The position numbers and the translations under genes are program-made. A DNA stretch of 64,000 nt from Bacillota bacterium (GTDB lineage Bacteria; Bacillota; Clostridia; Caldicoprobacterales; DTU083). Of this stretch, positions 33,693 through 42,788 are shown piece after piece (within the stretch, counting starts at the first letter, position 1; each line of letters begins with the position of its first letter). The notes beneath the pieces were generated by a model. It was not told the DNA's origin. It ran no database searches and was given only the letters and a program-made list of their open reading frames with translations. The stretch is from contig JAKPIB010000015.1 in assembly GCA_029549985.1 (NCBI GenBank), forward strand, positions 17,603-81,602. The letters run 5' to 3'.

Positions 33693-33719
33693 AGCAAGCC
33701 GCCTTATGGGCGGCTTGCT
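33693..33719. terminator. Bidirectional terminator between the ATPase and chemoreceptor genes
   Basis: AGCAAGCCGCC (33693-33703) pairs with GGCGGCTTGCT (33709-33719) around TTATG. The T-run is better on the minus strand (TATTTTACTTT), serving the chemoreceptor gene. Confidence 0.8.
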
Positions 33720-33744
33720 GTTTGGGTCATATATTCTAATGCTA

Positions 33745-35022
33745 TTAGATCTTGTATATCTCAACGTACTTTCTGAGCCTTTGAGCCAGTACATTCAGCT
33801 CTCTTGCGGAGCTTGTCATGGAGTTGATGATCTCCTTCTGCTCCTGGGTGCTTGCTGCTACCTGCTGGCTGGAAGCGGCTGCTTCCTCAGATACTGCAGA
33901 AATGTTCTGGATAGCGTTGATGGCGTCATTTTTACTCTGCTCCATGACTTTGGCAGCTTCAACGACCTGATCTATTTTTTCAGATATGGTGTTCATTCCG
34001 TCTGCTATCTGTTGGAATGTCAGTATGGTATTATCAACTGCCTGGGATTGTGTTGCCATAACACTGTGAGTATGCTCCAGGATCTCAGAAGCGTGGTCAG
34101 CCTCCTTGATGATGCCTTCCATTATGCTTTCGATCTGGTCGGTCGCCCTTTTGCTGTTGTCAGCCAGCTTCCTGACTTCATCTGCAACAACTGCAAAACC
34201 AAGGCCTGCTTCTCCGGCTCTGGCAGCCTCGATAGCTGCATTCAATGCCAGAAGGTTGGTCTGGGTGGCTATCGTGTTGATCGTTGTGACAAACTGGCCT
34301 ATTTCTTTTGATTTGTCTATAAATGAGGTTATAAACTCAGATACCTTTCCGGTCGTGCTCGTACTTTCTTCATTTGCCTGCTTCAGTGAGTTGATGGCGT
34401 CGATGCCCTTTCTATTGAGTTCGATCATATCCTTGGAGGCTTCGGCAACATTGAAGGAGTGCTCGGCAACTCGGTTTATCTGCTCAGACAAGCCCATAAT
34501 CAGGTTAACGCCTTTCTCTGCTTCGGATGCCTGCTCTGAAGCTCCTCTGGCTATTTCATTCATCGTCATTGAAATATCGTCTATCGAAGTATTTACTTTT
34601 TCGTAATTGCTGCTGAACACGTCGGAGGTCTCAAGCAGCTGCTTTGACAGGTCATTGAAGGTCGTCATTATGTTGCGCAGATCATCGATCATTGCCTTGA
34701 AGCTGGTAGCCACTTCCTCCAGCCCTTCCAGCTCTGAGAGATCAAGCACTGATTCGCTCAGGTCCTTGGTCCTGATCCTGTCCATTATGTAGCTGGTCGA
34801 CCTCATCCTGCGATTGGAGGCACCAACCAACAAGGCAGTAACACCCAACAGCGAGCCCAGCATGAAAACAAGCAGCATGATGAACTGCAGTCCTGTTATC
34901 TGCCAATCCGGACCGATAATCGGCTTCAGGATAGCTAGTAACACGATACCGAGAATAGATACGAATAAAAACGGTTTCTTGAGGAAAACAATAACTAGCT
35001 TGTCTAACAGCGATTTATTCAT
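33745..35022 (-). CDS. Methyl-accepting chemotaxis protein without a ligand domain
   Basis: 425 aa. Two membrane helices (about 17-34 and 44-66) are joined by only about 10 outside residues, so there is no extracellular sensor. A short linker precedes a long coiled coil with the signalling tip ([19 protein letters not shown]) and [13 protein letters not shown], the CheA/CheW contact site. Gln/Glu methylation regions flank it ([19 protein letters not shown]). It may sense a membrane or internal signal, or act within an array of other receptors. AGGAGG-like GGAGGTTATG precedes the ATG. No che genes nearby. Confidence 0.9.
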   Translation of the reverse strand: MNKSLLDKLVIVFLKKPFLFVSILGIVLLAILKPIIGPDWQITGLQFIMLLVFMLGSLLGVTALLVGASNRRMRSTSYIMDRIRTKDLSESVLDLSELEGLEEVATSFKAMIDDLRNIMTTFNDLSKQLLETSDVFSSNYEKVNTSIDDISMTMNEIARGASEQASEAEKGVNLIMGLSEQINRVAEHSFNVAEASKDMIELNRKGIDAINSLKQANEESTSTTGKVSEFITSFIDKSKEIGQFVTTINTIATQTNLLALNAAIEAARAGEAGLGFAVVADEVRKLADNSKRATDQIESIMEGIIKEADHASEILEHTHSVMATQSQAVDNTILTFQQIADGMNTISEKIDQVVEAAKVMEQSKNDAINAIQNISAVSEEAAASSQQVAASTQEQKEIINSMTSSARELNVLAQRLRKYVEIYKI

Positions 35023-35115
35023 AACATAACCTCCAGTATAATTCTATGTAAATTATAGCATTTTTCAAATTATTTAGTAAAGGCATTTTGACGGAAAACA
35101 AATAAATATGTATAA

Positions 35116-35144
35116 TTGACTCATACTGTATTATTGTATACAAT
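35116..35144 (+). promoter_or_regulatory. Promoter of the aconitase-GntR operon
   Basis: TTGACT (35116-35121), 17-bp spacer, TACAAT (35139-35144). Transcript start is predicted near 35151. Confidence 0.8.
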
Positions 35145-35173
35145 TATACCATAGTATTAATATACCATAGTAT
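35133..35173. promoter_or_regulatory. Operator array at the aconitase promoter
   Basis: ATTGTATACAAT (35133-35144) is a perfect palindrome over the -10 box, in the style of FadR/GntR-subfamily sites. It is followed by two identical 13-bp repeats TATACCATAGTAT at 35145-35157 and 35161-35173, 16 bp apart, each an imperfect palindrome. The GntR regulator encoded at the operon's end is the natural candidate ligand. Confidence 0.6.
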
Positions 35174-35216
35174 CAAGCAAATATAATGTAACACATATCA
35201 AGACGGGAGGTTTACC

Positions 35217-37148
35217 ATGGGTTACAATATTACGCAGAAAATAATAAAAGGTCACCTGGTATCCGGTTCGATGGCTCCAGGCAGCGAAATCGCCATAGTG
35301 ATAGACCAGACCCTGACACAGGATTCTACCGGTACGATGGCATACCTCCAGTTTGAGGCCATGGGGGTGCCGAGGGTAAAGACAAAAAAATCTGTGGCAT
35401 ATATTGACCATAATACACTTCAGCAAGGCTTTGAGAATGCAGATGATCATAAATATATACAGACCGTAGCTTCAAAGCATGGAGTATACTTTTCAAGACC
35501 GGGCAACGGCATCTGTCACCAGGTCCACCTCGAGAGATTCGGCAGACCGGGCTGGACGCTCCTGGGCTCTGACAGCCATACGCCCACCGCGGGAGGCATA
35601 GGCATGCTGGCCATAGGTGCAGGCGGCCTGGACGTGGCCGTAGCTATGGCGGGAGGACCTTATCATCTGGCCATGCCAAAGGTATGCAGGGTTACGCTCA
35701 AGGGGAGGCTGCAGCCCTGGGTTTCGGCCAAGGACATCATACTGAAAATACTGATGATGCTCAGCGTAAAAGGTGGGGTAGGAATGGTACTGGAGTATGC
35801 CGGCCCCGGTGTTGCATACTTGACAGTGCCTGAGAGGTCCACGATAACCAACATGGGTGCAGAGCTTGGTGCGACGACATCGATTTTCCCCAGTGATGAG
35901 CAGACCAGGCTCTTTATGAGGGCTCAGGGCAGGGAGGATGAGTGGATACCGCTGGAAGCGGATCCGGATGCGATATATGATGAAGAGATCGAGATCGACC
36001 TGAGCAAGCTGGAGCCCATGATCGCCAGACCCCACAGCCCTGATAATGCTGTTCCTGTCAGTGAAGTTAAGGACCTGAAGGTCGACCAGGTGGCGATCGG
36101 AAGCTGCACCAACTCGTCATACCTTGACCTGATGAAGACCGCCAGGATACTCAAGGGCAAGACCGTGCATCCAAATGTGAGCCTGGTGATCGCGCCGGGA
36201 TCCAAGCAGGTATATTCCATGCTTGCCAGGAACGGTGCCCTTGCAGACCTGATCGATGCAGGCGCCAGGATCCTGGAGTCGGCATGCGGCCCGTGCATAG
36301 GCATGGGTCAGGCGCCTGCCACAGGGGCTGTCTCCTTGAGGACCTTCAACCGCAACTTCTATGGAAGAAGCGGGACATTGAGCGCCCATGTATACCTTGT
36401 GAGCCCTGAAGTGGCTGCTGTTTCGGCCCTGACCGGAGTGCTTACCGATCCCCGCGAATTTGGCGAGCCTCCCAGGATCGACCTGCCTGAAAGCTTTCTG
36501 ATAAATGACAACGGCATAATACCGCCAGCAGAGGACCCTGACAGCGTTGAGATAGTACGAGGCCCCAATATCAAGCCATTCCCTGTTAACGATGAGCTGC
36601 CCCGTGTTGTCAGGGGCACGGTGCTCCTGAAGATGGAGGACAACATCACCACGGATCATATAATGCCGTCAAATGCAAAGCTTCTGCCCTTCAGGTCCAA
36701 TATACCCTATTTGTCGGACTACTGCCTTACTCCGGTGGACAGCGATTTCCCAAAACGTGCCAAGGATAACGGCGGCGGTTTCCTGGTGGCCGGACATAAT
36801 TACGGCCAGGGCTCGAGCCGCGAGCATGCTGCCCTGGTACCTCTTTACCTGGGCATCAAAGGCGTGATAGCCAAGTCCTTTGCCCGTATACACAGGTCCA
36901 ACCTGATAAATTCCGGCATACTGCCGCTTGTGTTCAGCGATGAGGCGGATTATGACAAGCTCAGCCAGGGGGACGACCTTGTGATCGAGGATGCTGATTC
37001 CCAGGTCAAAGCTGGTGATTTGATCGAAATAAAGGATCTGACCAGGGGGATCACTGTAAAGGCACTTTTAAGGCTCTCGCCAAGGGAGAGGGAGATAATC
37101 CTCGCAGGCGGGCTGCTGAACCTTACAAGGAAAGCTGCATTAGAATAG
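35217..37148 (+). CDS. acnA: Aconitate hydratase
   Basis: 643 aa, the shorter single-chain type of anaerobes, in which the swivel domain is C-terminal. Interconverts citrate and isocitrate via cis-aconitate. [4Fe-4S] ligands are C297 (GSCTNSS), C357 and C360 (ACGPCIGMG). Other signatures: LGSDSHTPTAGGIGMLAIGAGG, DNITTDHIMPSNAK and the substrate-binding GQGSSREHAALVP. GGGAGG precedes the ATG. No citrate synthase or isocitrate dehydrogenase is beside it; instead it is co-transcribed with a GntR regulator 35 nt downstream. A homoaconitase or isopropylmalate role is less likely because the chain is not split. Confidence 0.92.
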   Translation: MGYNITQKIIKGHLVSGSMAPGSEIAIVIDQTLTQDSTGTMAYLQFEAMGVPRVKTKKSVAYIDHNTLQQGFENADDHKYIQTVASKHGVYFSRPGNGICHQVHLERFGRPGWTLLGSDSHTPTAGGIGMLAIGAGGLDVAVAMAGGPYHLAMPKVCRVTLKGRLQPWVSAKDIILKILMMLSVKGGVGMVLEYAGPGVAYLTVPERSTITNMGAELGATTSIFPSDEQTRLFMRAQGREDEWIPLEADPDAIYDEEIEIDLSKLEPMIARPHSPDNAVPVSEVKDLKVDQVAIGSCTNSSYLDLMKTARILKGKTVHPNVSLVIAPGSKQVYSMLARNGALADLIDAGARILESACGPCIGMGQAPATGAVSLRTFNRNFYGRSGTLSAHVYLVSPEVAAVSALTGVLTDPREFGEPPRIDLPESFLINDNGIIPPAEDPDSVEIVRGPNIKPFPVNDELPRVVRGTVLLKMEDNITTDHIMPSNAKLLPFRSNIPYLSDYCLTPVDSDFPKRAKDNGGGFLVAGHNYGQGSSREHAALVPLYLGIKGVIAKSFARIHRSNLINSGILPLVFSDEADYDKLSQGDDLVIEDADSQVKAGDLIEIKDLTRGITVKALLRLSPREREIILAGGLLNLTRKAALE

Positions 37149-37183
37149 GCCTATGCCAGAAAGGCTGTTCGGGAGGAACTGAA

Positions 37184-37876
37184 GTGGATTTCAGGTTGAA
37201 GGACCCATCCTATTCCGATGAACTGTCCCTGCGTCAGCAGGTTTTCAACTACATCCTGGAAGCGGTGTTGAGCGGCCGGTTCAAGCCCGGTGAACCCCTT
37301 ACCGAGCTTAAGCTGGCCGAGGAGCTCGGAGTCAGCAGGACCCCGGTACGGGAGGCCTTGAGGCAGTTGGAGTATGAAGGGCTTGCATCGTCCATACCAA
37401 ACAAAGGGGTCATAGTAAACGGTATTTCGGAAACCGATATCGAGGAGATTTATGCCATCAGAGCCCTCGTAGAAGGACTTGCAGTAAAATGGGCGGCGGA
37501 GCGCATAACAGATAAGCAACGGAGTGACCTGGAGGAGACCTTCGAGCTGATGAGCTTTTACACAAGGAAAAAGGACTACCAGCAGCTGGGGAAATATGAT
37601 GCCAGATTCCACAACCTGCTCTTTGATTCCTGCCAAAGCAAGGTGCTCAGGCATATCCTGCGCATGCTCATGCGTTATGTGGAGCATGCCAGGATCGGCT
37701 CGTTCAGGGTGTCTGAGCGGGCGGAGCAAGCTCTTGAGGAACATAGGGCGATCCTTGAGGCTGTTCTTGAGGGCAGCGCTGATAAAGCCCGGGATTTGAT
37801 GACCATGCATATAAACAATGCCCTGGTAAACCTGATGGAGCAGAGAAAGGCCGGCGAGAAAAAGGATCAGGCATAG
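37184..37876 (+). CDS. GntR-family regulator, FadR/FCD subfamily
   Basis: 230 aa, starting GTG 7 nt after GGGAGG. The winged helix is at residues 10-75 (LRQQVFNYILEAVLSGRFKPG, ELGVSRTPVREALRQLEYEG). The FCD all-helical effector domain follows, with metal-ligand type residues (DARFHNLLFDSC, EHRAILEAV, HINNALVN). It likely represses or activates the aconitase operon through the palindromic sites at 35133-35173, with an organic acid as effector (inference). Confidence 0.9.
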   Translation: MDFRLKDPSYSDELSLRQQVFNYILEAVLSGRFKPGEPLTELKLAEELGVSRTPVREALRQLEYEGLASSIPNKGVIVNGISETDIEEIYAIRALVEGLAVKWAAERITDKQRSDLEETFELMSFYTRKKDYQQLGKYDARFHNLLFDSCQSKVLRHILRMLMRYVEHARIGSFRVSERAEQALEEHRAILEAVLEGSADKARDLMTMHINNALVNLMEQRKAGEKKDQA

Positions 37877-37887
37877 AACATCCTGTC

Positions 37888-39813
37888 CTATTCCTGATCC
37901 TCTTGCAGCATCAGCCATTCGTTATATTTTGCATCCAGATCAGTCTTGGTTTTGTTGTACAATTGCTGTATCTCAAGCATCCGGTCTATGTCATTATACA
38001 GGTCCGGGCTGCACATTTCTGCTTCAAGTTTTTTCACTTCCTGTTCGAGAGTCTTAATTGCTTCCTCAAGGTCAGACAGGAGCTGTTTGAAGGCTTTCTT
38101 TTTCTGCCTGTCGAGCTGCTCCTTTTTTCTTTGCTCCTTCAGCGCAGTCCTGGTCAATGCAGGTACTTTTTCGGCTTCCAGGCGCTTTAGTTCCTCAAGA
38201 TAGGCCTTTTTAGCGATATAATCGTCGTAGTTGCCCTGATACTCCGTTACAGACATGTTTTCCAGCACCAGGATACGATCTGCGATCTTGTTCAGAAAAT
38301 ACCGGTCGTGGGATATGACCAGTATGGAGCCGTCATAGCCGCTGAGCGCATTCTCCAGCACTTCCTTTGAAGCCATATCGAGATGGTTTGTCGGCTCGTC
38401 CAGCAGCAGGAAGTTGTTTTGGGCAAGCATCAGCTTTGCGAGGATGACCCGCCCCCGTTCGCCGCCGCTCAAGGAACCGATAGGCTTGAAAACATCATCG
38501 CCCCTGAACAAAAACAAGGCCAGGGCATTCCTGATCTCCCCGGTGGTCAGGTGAGGGAAGGCGCTGCTAAGTTCATCTATCAGGGTGTTGGCCGGATCCA
38601 GGCTGGTCTGCTCCTGATCATAATAACCGATATCCACTCCGGTGCCAAAGCGGATCTCACCATGTAATGGCTTAAGCTTTCCAAGCAGCAGCCTGAACAG
38701 GGTGGTCTTGCCAGTGCCGTTTGCTCCGATGATGCCGACCCGGTCGCCTTTTTCCATCCTGAAGGATACATTTTCGAACAGGCAGTTGTTACCAAAAGCC
38801 ATGCTGAGCCCTTCGACGGAAAGCACGTCTCTGCCGCAATGGTTTTTAGCCTTGAAGGTCATGCGGATGTCCTCTGTGTAGACCGGCTTTTCGACCAGGG
38901 TCATTCTGGCAAGGGCCTTTTCACGGCTTTCCGCGGCCCTGATGCTTTTTTCCCGGTTATAGGATCTGTACCTGCGGATTATGGCTTCTTGCCGCTCGAT
39001 CTCCTTTTGCTGCTGCCTGTACTCCTTCTCCTGAAGCTCGACCTGCAGCCGTTTCTTTCTATGGTATTCAGTGTAATTGCCGGCAAAGACCTGGCCCTTG
39101 TGGTTTTCGATCTCCAGTATGGAATCGCAGACCCTGTCAAGGAAATAACGGTCATGTGAGATTATTATAACAGTACCGTCGTAGCCTTTTAGAAAATCCT
39201 CCAGCCACTGGACTGAATCCAGATCGAGGTAGTTGGTCGGCTCATCCAGCAGGAGGATCTCAGGCTTTTGCAGGAGGAGCCTGGCCATTGCGACCCTGGC
39301 CTTTTGGCCGCCGCTTAAGTGACTGACCGGCTTGCGATATTCATCCTGAGAAAAGCCCAGCCCGGTCAGGACTCCGCGCATAAGGCTTTCATAGCTGTAG
39401 CCGTTTTTTGCTTCAAACTCTTCGAGCAGACCTGCATATTCGTCTGCAAGTCTTTTGTACTCCAGGGTGGAGGTATCTTCATGCCTGGAAATCTCCAACT
39501 CCAGGCTTCTTATCCTCTTTTCCATTTCCAAAACAGGCTCATAGACCTTGAGCAGCTCATCCCAGACCACGAGGTCCGACTCGACCGAGCTGTTTTGCTC
39601 AAGATGACCGATCGTGGCTCCTTTGGCCTTGTAAACGCTGCCGCTGTCCGGAGATATCGAACCTGTGATTATCCTGAATAGCGTTGTTTTACCGGAACCG
39701 TTTGGGCCTACCACACCCATACGGGCACCTTCTGCCACAGAGAATGTGATCTTGTCCAGAATCAGGTCTATGCCATATGATTTGCTGATATCATCACAAG
39801 CCAGTATGATCAT
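37888..39813 (-). CDS. ABC-F family ATPase
   Basis: 641 aa from ATG 39813, after AAGGAGAG; an upstream in-frame start lacks a ribosome site. Two ABC domains on one chain with no membrane segment. Walker A motifs are GPNGSGKTT and GANGTGKTT; signatures LSGGQKARVAMARLLL and LSGGERGRVILAKLML; Walker B LLLDEPTNYLD and LLLDEPTNHLD. The linker between them (about 235-310) is the charged helical arm that reaches the ribosomal P-site/E-site. A C-terminal coiled coil follows (about 540-641). These are translation factors that rescue stalled or drug-bound ribosomes; which subclass is unclear. Confidence 0.93.
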   Translation of the reverse strand: MIILACDDISKSYGIDLILDKITFSVAEGARMGVVGPNGSGKTTLFRIITGSISPDSGSVYKAKGATIGHLEQNSSVESDLVVWDELLKVYEPVLEMEKRIRSLELEISRHEDTSTLEYKRLADEYAGLLEEFEAKNGYSYESLMRGVLTGLGFSQDEYRKPVSHLSGGQKARVAMARLLLQKPEILLLDEPTNYLDLDSVQWLEDFLKGYDGTVIIISHDRYFLDRVCDSILEIENHKGQVFAGNYTEYHRKKRLQVELQEKEYRQQQKEIERQEAIIRRYRSYNREKSIRAAESREKALARMTLVEKPVYTEDIRMTFKAKNHCGRDVLSVEGLSMAFGNNCLFENVSFRMEKGDRVGIIGANGTGKTTLFRLLLGKLKPLHGEIRFGTGVDIGYYDQEQTSLDPANTLIDELSSAFPHLTTGEIRNALALFLFRGDDVFKPIGSLSGGERGRVILAKLMLAQNNFLLLDEPTNHLDMASKEVLENALSGYDGSILVISHDRYFLNKIADRILVLENMSVTEYQGNYDDYIAKKAYLEELKRLEAEKVPALTRTALKEQRKKEQLDRQKKKAFKQLLSDLEEAIKTLEQEVKKLEAEMCSPDLYNDIDRMLEIQQLYNKTKTDLDAKYNEWLMLQEDQE

Positions 39814-39907
39814 TGAACTCTCCTTATGCTCTGCATGTGCTACTATAATAATAGCAAAAACCCCCGGGAATGAAAAGCGCATCAGCCGGGCACTTTATCC
39901 CTGGTTG

Positions 39908-39937
39908 TTGACAGGCATTATATATAAATAGTATAAT
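39908..39937 (+). promoter_or_regulatory. Promoter of rex
   Basis: TTGACA (39908-39913), 18-bp spacer, TATAAT (39932-39937): perfect boxes. Confidence 0.82.
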
Positions 39938-39938
39938 T

Positions 39939-39956
39939 TTGTTAAAAGATTGTCAT
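39939..39956 (+). promoter_or_regulatory. Possible Rex operator at its own promoter
   Basis: TTGTTAAAAGATTGTCAT: the left half matches TTGTTAA exactly, while the right half keeps only 4 of 7 positions of TTAACAA. It lies at the transcription start, where Rex autorepression sites usually sit. Confidence 0.4.
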
Positions 39957-39974
39957 ATCGAGGGAGGTTTCCAT

Positions 39975-40613
39975 ATGGCGAGAAATGGCAGTTATGTGTC
40001 GGAAGCAGTCATACGTCGCATGCCGAAGTACTACAGGTACCTTGAGGACCTTGAAAAGACCGGAGTAGAAAGAGTTTCTTCCAAGGAGCTCAGCCAACGC
40101 ATGGGATTGACCGCCTCGAAAATCAGACAGGATTTCAACTGCTTCGGCGGCTTTGGCCAGCAGGGCTACGGATACAATGTATCAGATCTGAAAAAGGAGA
40201 TAATGAAGATCCTTGGCCTTGACAGGACATACAATGTGATAATCGTCGGAGCGGGCAATATAGGCCAGGCCCTGGCAAACTATACAGGCTTTGAAAAGGA
40301 AGGGTTCTTCATAAAAGCTCTTTTTGATATAAATCCGAAGCTTATCGGCATGTCTATCAGGGATATCATGATCTATGACCTCGACAGCCTTGAAGATTTC
40401 CTTGCGAAAAATCCGATCGATATAGCTGTCATATCCACGCCAAAGGATAAAGCACAGGAAGTGGCCGACAGGCTGACCAGAAATGGCATTAAAAGCATAT
40501 GGAACTTTGCCGCCATAGATGTGGCGGTACCCCGGGGTGTCATTGCTGAAAACGTGCATTTGAGCGACAGTCTTTATACCTTGTCATACCGCATCAGAGA
40601 AAGCCTTGAATAG
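39975..40613 (+). CDS. rex: Redox-sensing transcriptional repressor Rex
   Basis: 212 aa from ATG 39975, 8 nt after GGGAGG. The N-terminal winged helix has RRMPKYYRYLEDLEKTGVERVSS and LGLTASKIRQDF-like MGLTASKIRQDFNCFGGFGQQG. The Rossmann domain has VGAGNIGQAL. Rex reads the NADH/NAD+ ratio: it binds DNA when NADH is low and releases fermentation genes when NADH rises. The C-terminal swap helix is present (LSDSLYTLSYRI). Single-gene transcript ending in a good terminator. Confidence 0.96.
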   Translation: MARNGSYVSEAVIRRMPKYYRYLEDLEKTGVERVSSKELSQRMGLTASKIRQDFNCFGGFGQQGYGYNVSDLKKEIMKILGLDRTYNVIIVGAGNIGQALANYTGFEKEGFFIKALFDINPKLIGMSIRDIMIYDLDSLEDFLAKNPIDIAVISTPKDKAQEVADRLTRNGIKSIWNFAAIDVAVPRGVIAENVHLSDSLYTLSYRIRESLE

Positions 40614-40631
40614 GAGATGAGCCGGATGTAA

Positions 40632-40669
40632 AAAGGACTTGCAGGCACAAGCGCTTCTGCAGGTCCTTT
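40632..40669 (+). terminator. Terminator of rex
   Basis: AAAGGACTTGCAG (40632-40644) pairs with CTGCAGGTCCTTT (40657-40669), one G-U pair, followed by CTTAGTTCT. Confidence 0.85.
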
Positions 40670-40791
40670 CTTAGTTCTCTCTTGTCGGATATGCTTGGAT
40701 GGCTTGTTGCAGAGACATATGGCATTAGCTGATATTTTGCAGTACAATGTTATATATCGGGCAGGGCCAATGCTTTCATAGAGGTGACATT

Positions 40792-41853
40792 ATGCTATAT
40801 CCCTTGTTTTTCGAACCCTTGCATAAAGAAAGGATCTGGGGCGGGTCAGCGCTCTCAGAAAAATACAAAAGGGACCTGGGCGGACGGCGGATCGGCGAGA
40901 GCTGGGAGATATCCTGCCATGAACACGGGACAAGCAGGATCATAAGCGGCCCTCTCAAAGGGTTGAGCCTGCCGGATGCGATCTTGAGGTACGGTAAAGA
41001 TTTACTGGGCTCAGGCATATATAATGAAGGGTACAGGAAATTCCCGCTCCTTATAAAGATATTGGATGCGGCTGACGTATTATCCGTACAGGTGCACCCT
41101 GATGATCAATATTCAATGGCAAATGAGAACGGCGAATCAGGCAAGACCGAAATGTGGTATGTTATAGATGCCAAGCCCGGAGCCCGGCTCGTATACGGTC
41201 TGAAGCCAGGGGTTGACGCAGATGCATTCGAACGTGCCATAAATGAAGGCAGGCTTAGGGACTGCCTCAACGAGCTGGAAGTCGAAGCCGGCGACGTGGT
41301 CTATATACCTGCCGGGATGGTCCATGCCATAGGCGAAGGCATACTAATCTGTGAGATACAACAGAACTCCGATACTACCTATCGTGTCTATGACTGGGAC
41401 AGGGTGGATGCAAACGGGCAGCCTCGTGAGCTTCATTTGAGAAAGGCTCTGGATGTCATAGACTACAACAGCAGGTATGCCCGGGGCAAGCTTGCCGGCC
41501 TTGAGCTCCGGGAAGATGGAGGTATAAGGACCATATATGCCGCCTGCGATTATTTCGCCATGGAAAAGCTCACTATAAGCGGCAGGATGTCCCTTTTTAT
41601 GGACGGCAGGCGATTCCAGACCCTGACTTGCATAGAAGGCAGCGGAGAGATCATCTATGAGGGTGGAAGGGCAAGGCTGGAGCAGGGCAGCTCGTGTCTG
41701 ATGCCGGCTGTGATCGATGAATTCGATATTAAAGGCAATTGCACTGCCATACGGGCTTATGTCCCCGACAAGGCCGAAAACATAATAAAGCCCTTGCTGG
41801 CAAAGGGATTCGGCCGGGACGACCTGAAGAAGATAGCTGGATTGCTTGATTGA
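40792..41853 (+). CDS. manA: Mannose-6-phosphate isomerase, type I (ManA)
   Basis: 353 aa from ATG 40792, after GAGGTGAC. Interconverts mannose 6-phosphate and fructose 6-phosphate with one zinc ion. Cupin signatures are QVHPDD (zinc ligands) with GKTEMWYVIDAKPGA, and the later YIPAGMVHAIGEGILICEIQQNS. The opening FEPLHKERIWGGSALSEKY is typical of the short Firmicutes ManA. The C-terminal cupin half is complete. It could help use mannose from plant or host glycans. Stand-alone gene between rex and a rhomboid protease. Confidence 0.93.
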   Translation: MLYPLFFEPLHKERIWGGSALSEKYKRDLGGRRIGESWEISCHEHGTSRIISGPLKGLSLPDAILRYGKDLLGSGIYNEGYRKFPLLIKILDAADVLSVQVHPDDQYSMANENGESGKTEMWYVIDAKPGARLVYGLKPGVDADAFERAINEGRLRDCLNELEVEAGDVVYIPAGMVHAIGEGILICEIQQNSDTTYRVYDWDRVDANGQPRELHLRKALDVIDYNSRYARGKLAGLELREDGGIRTIYAACDYFAMEKLTISGRMSLFMDGRRFQTLTCIEGSGEIIYEGGRARLEQGSSCLMPAVIDEFDIKGNCTAIRAYVPDKAENIIKPLLAKGFGRDDLKKIAGLLD

Positions 41854-41910
41854 GCTGTCCGGAAGGGTATATACAAATAGCAGGATAAACTGCTGTCAAA
41901 GGAGAAGAAA

Positions 41911-42714
41911 ATGGCTGAGAGGGATGATTATAGAGAATTCATTGAGGGCGAATATGAGATATTGGAAGGCAGGGATTACCAGGATCCATATGACCAATAT
42001 GACTACAGGTTCAGGAACGGCTACTTCGAGACCGACCCATATCCGCCCTATATGACATATATGCTGCTGGGACTGAATATAGTAACCTACCTGATAATGA
42101 CCGTGACCGGTATGCTATTCGGGCTCAACCAGACAGAGCAGCTGTTCATATTCGGTGCCAAGTTCAACCTATATATAGCCGGAGGTCAATACTGGCGGCT
42201 TTTAACAGCCATGTTTTTACACATAGGGATCATGCACCTGTTTTTCAACTCCTATGCCTTGTATGCATATGGACCGATAGTTGAAAAGCTGTATGGCAAG
42301 CTCAGGTTCGTTCTGGTATATATAGTCTCAGGCCTCACAGGCAGCCTGTTCAGCTATGTTTTCAGCCCCTATCCCGCGGCCGGGGCCTCGGGTGCCATAT
42401 TTGGGCTCATGGGTTCCCTCTTGTACTTCCGCCGGCGCAGGAGGGATATCTATCAAAGGGTGTTTGGCCCGCGCCTGCTGATGATCATCGCTATAAACCT
42501 TTTCTATGGCTTCGTTCAGCCAGGTATAGACAACTGGGGGCATATAGGCGGACTGGTGGGCGGTTATCTGGTAGGGAATGCGACAGGCTTGTACAAGGAA
42601 AGGGGATTTGGCTTAAGGAAGCTGCTCATTTGGCTGCTGCTGATCGCAGTATTTGCGAGCGGGCTGTATTACGGCCGTATCAAATACAAGGTGTCAATAC
42701 CTAATGTTTTGTAA
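41911..42714 (+). CDS. Rhomboid-family intramembrane serine protease
   Basis: 267 aa. An acidic, Tyr-rich cytoplasmic N-tail of about 45 residues precedes six or seven membrane helices. The catalytic dyad is visible: S160 in AAGASGAIFGL and H211 in NWGHIGGLVGG. The Arg-rich loop (YFRRRRRDIY) and the HIGIMHLFFNSYALYAYG helix fit the family. It cuts membrane-protein segments within the bilayer. Substrate unknown. AAGGAG precedes the ATG. No clear operon partner. Confidence 0.92.
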   Translation: MAERDDYREFIEGEYEILEGRDYQDPYDQYDYRFRNGYFETDPYPPYMTYMLLGLNIVTYLIMTVTGMLFGLNQTEQLFIFGAKFNLYIAGGQYWRLLTAMFLHIGIMHLFFNSYALYAYGPIVEKLYGKLRFVLVYIVSGLTGSLFSYVFSPYPAAGASGAIFGLMGSLLYFRRRRRDIYQRVFGPRLLMIIAINLFYGFVQPGIDNWGHIGGLVGGYLVGNATGLYKERGFGLRKLLIWLLLIAVFASGLYYGRIKYKVSIPNVL

Positions 42715-42788
42715 CAGGATAAAAAACGCTGATCTAAGACAGTAACAGGTTTCACATAATTCAAACCAAAGATAACGGAGTTGAGCAT

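Noticed and set aside
33706..34311. 201-codon plus-strand frame
   Set aside because: Antisense to the chemoreceptor gene, starts in the terminator hairpin, and its product is low-complexity Leu/Cys-rich sequence.
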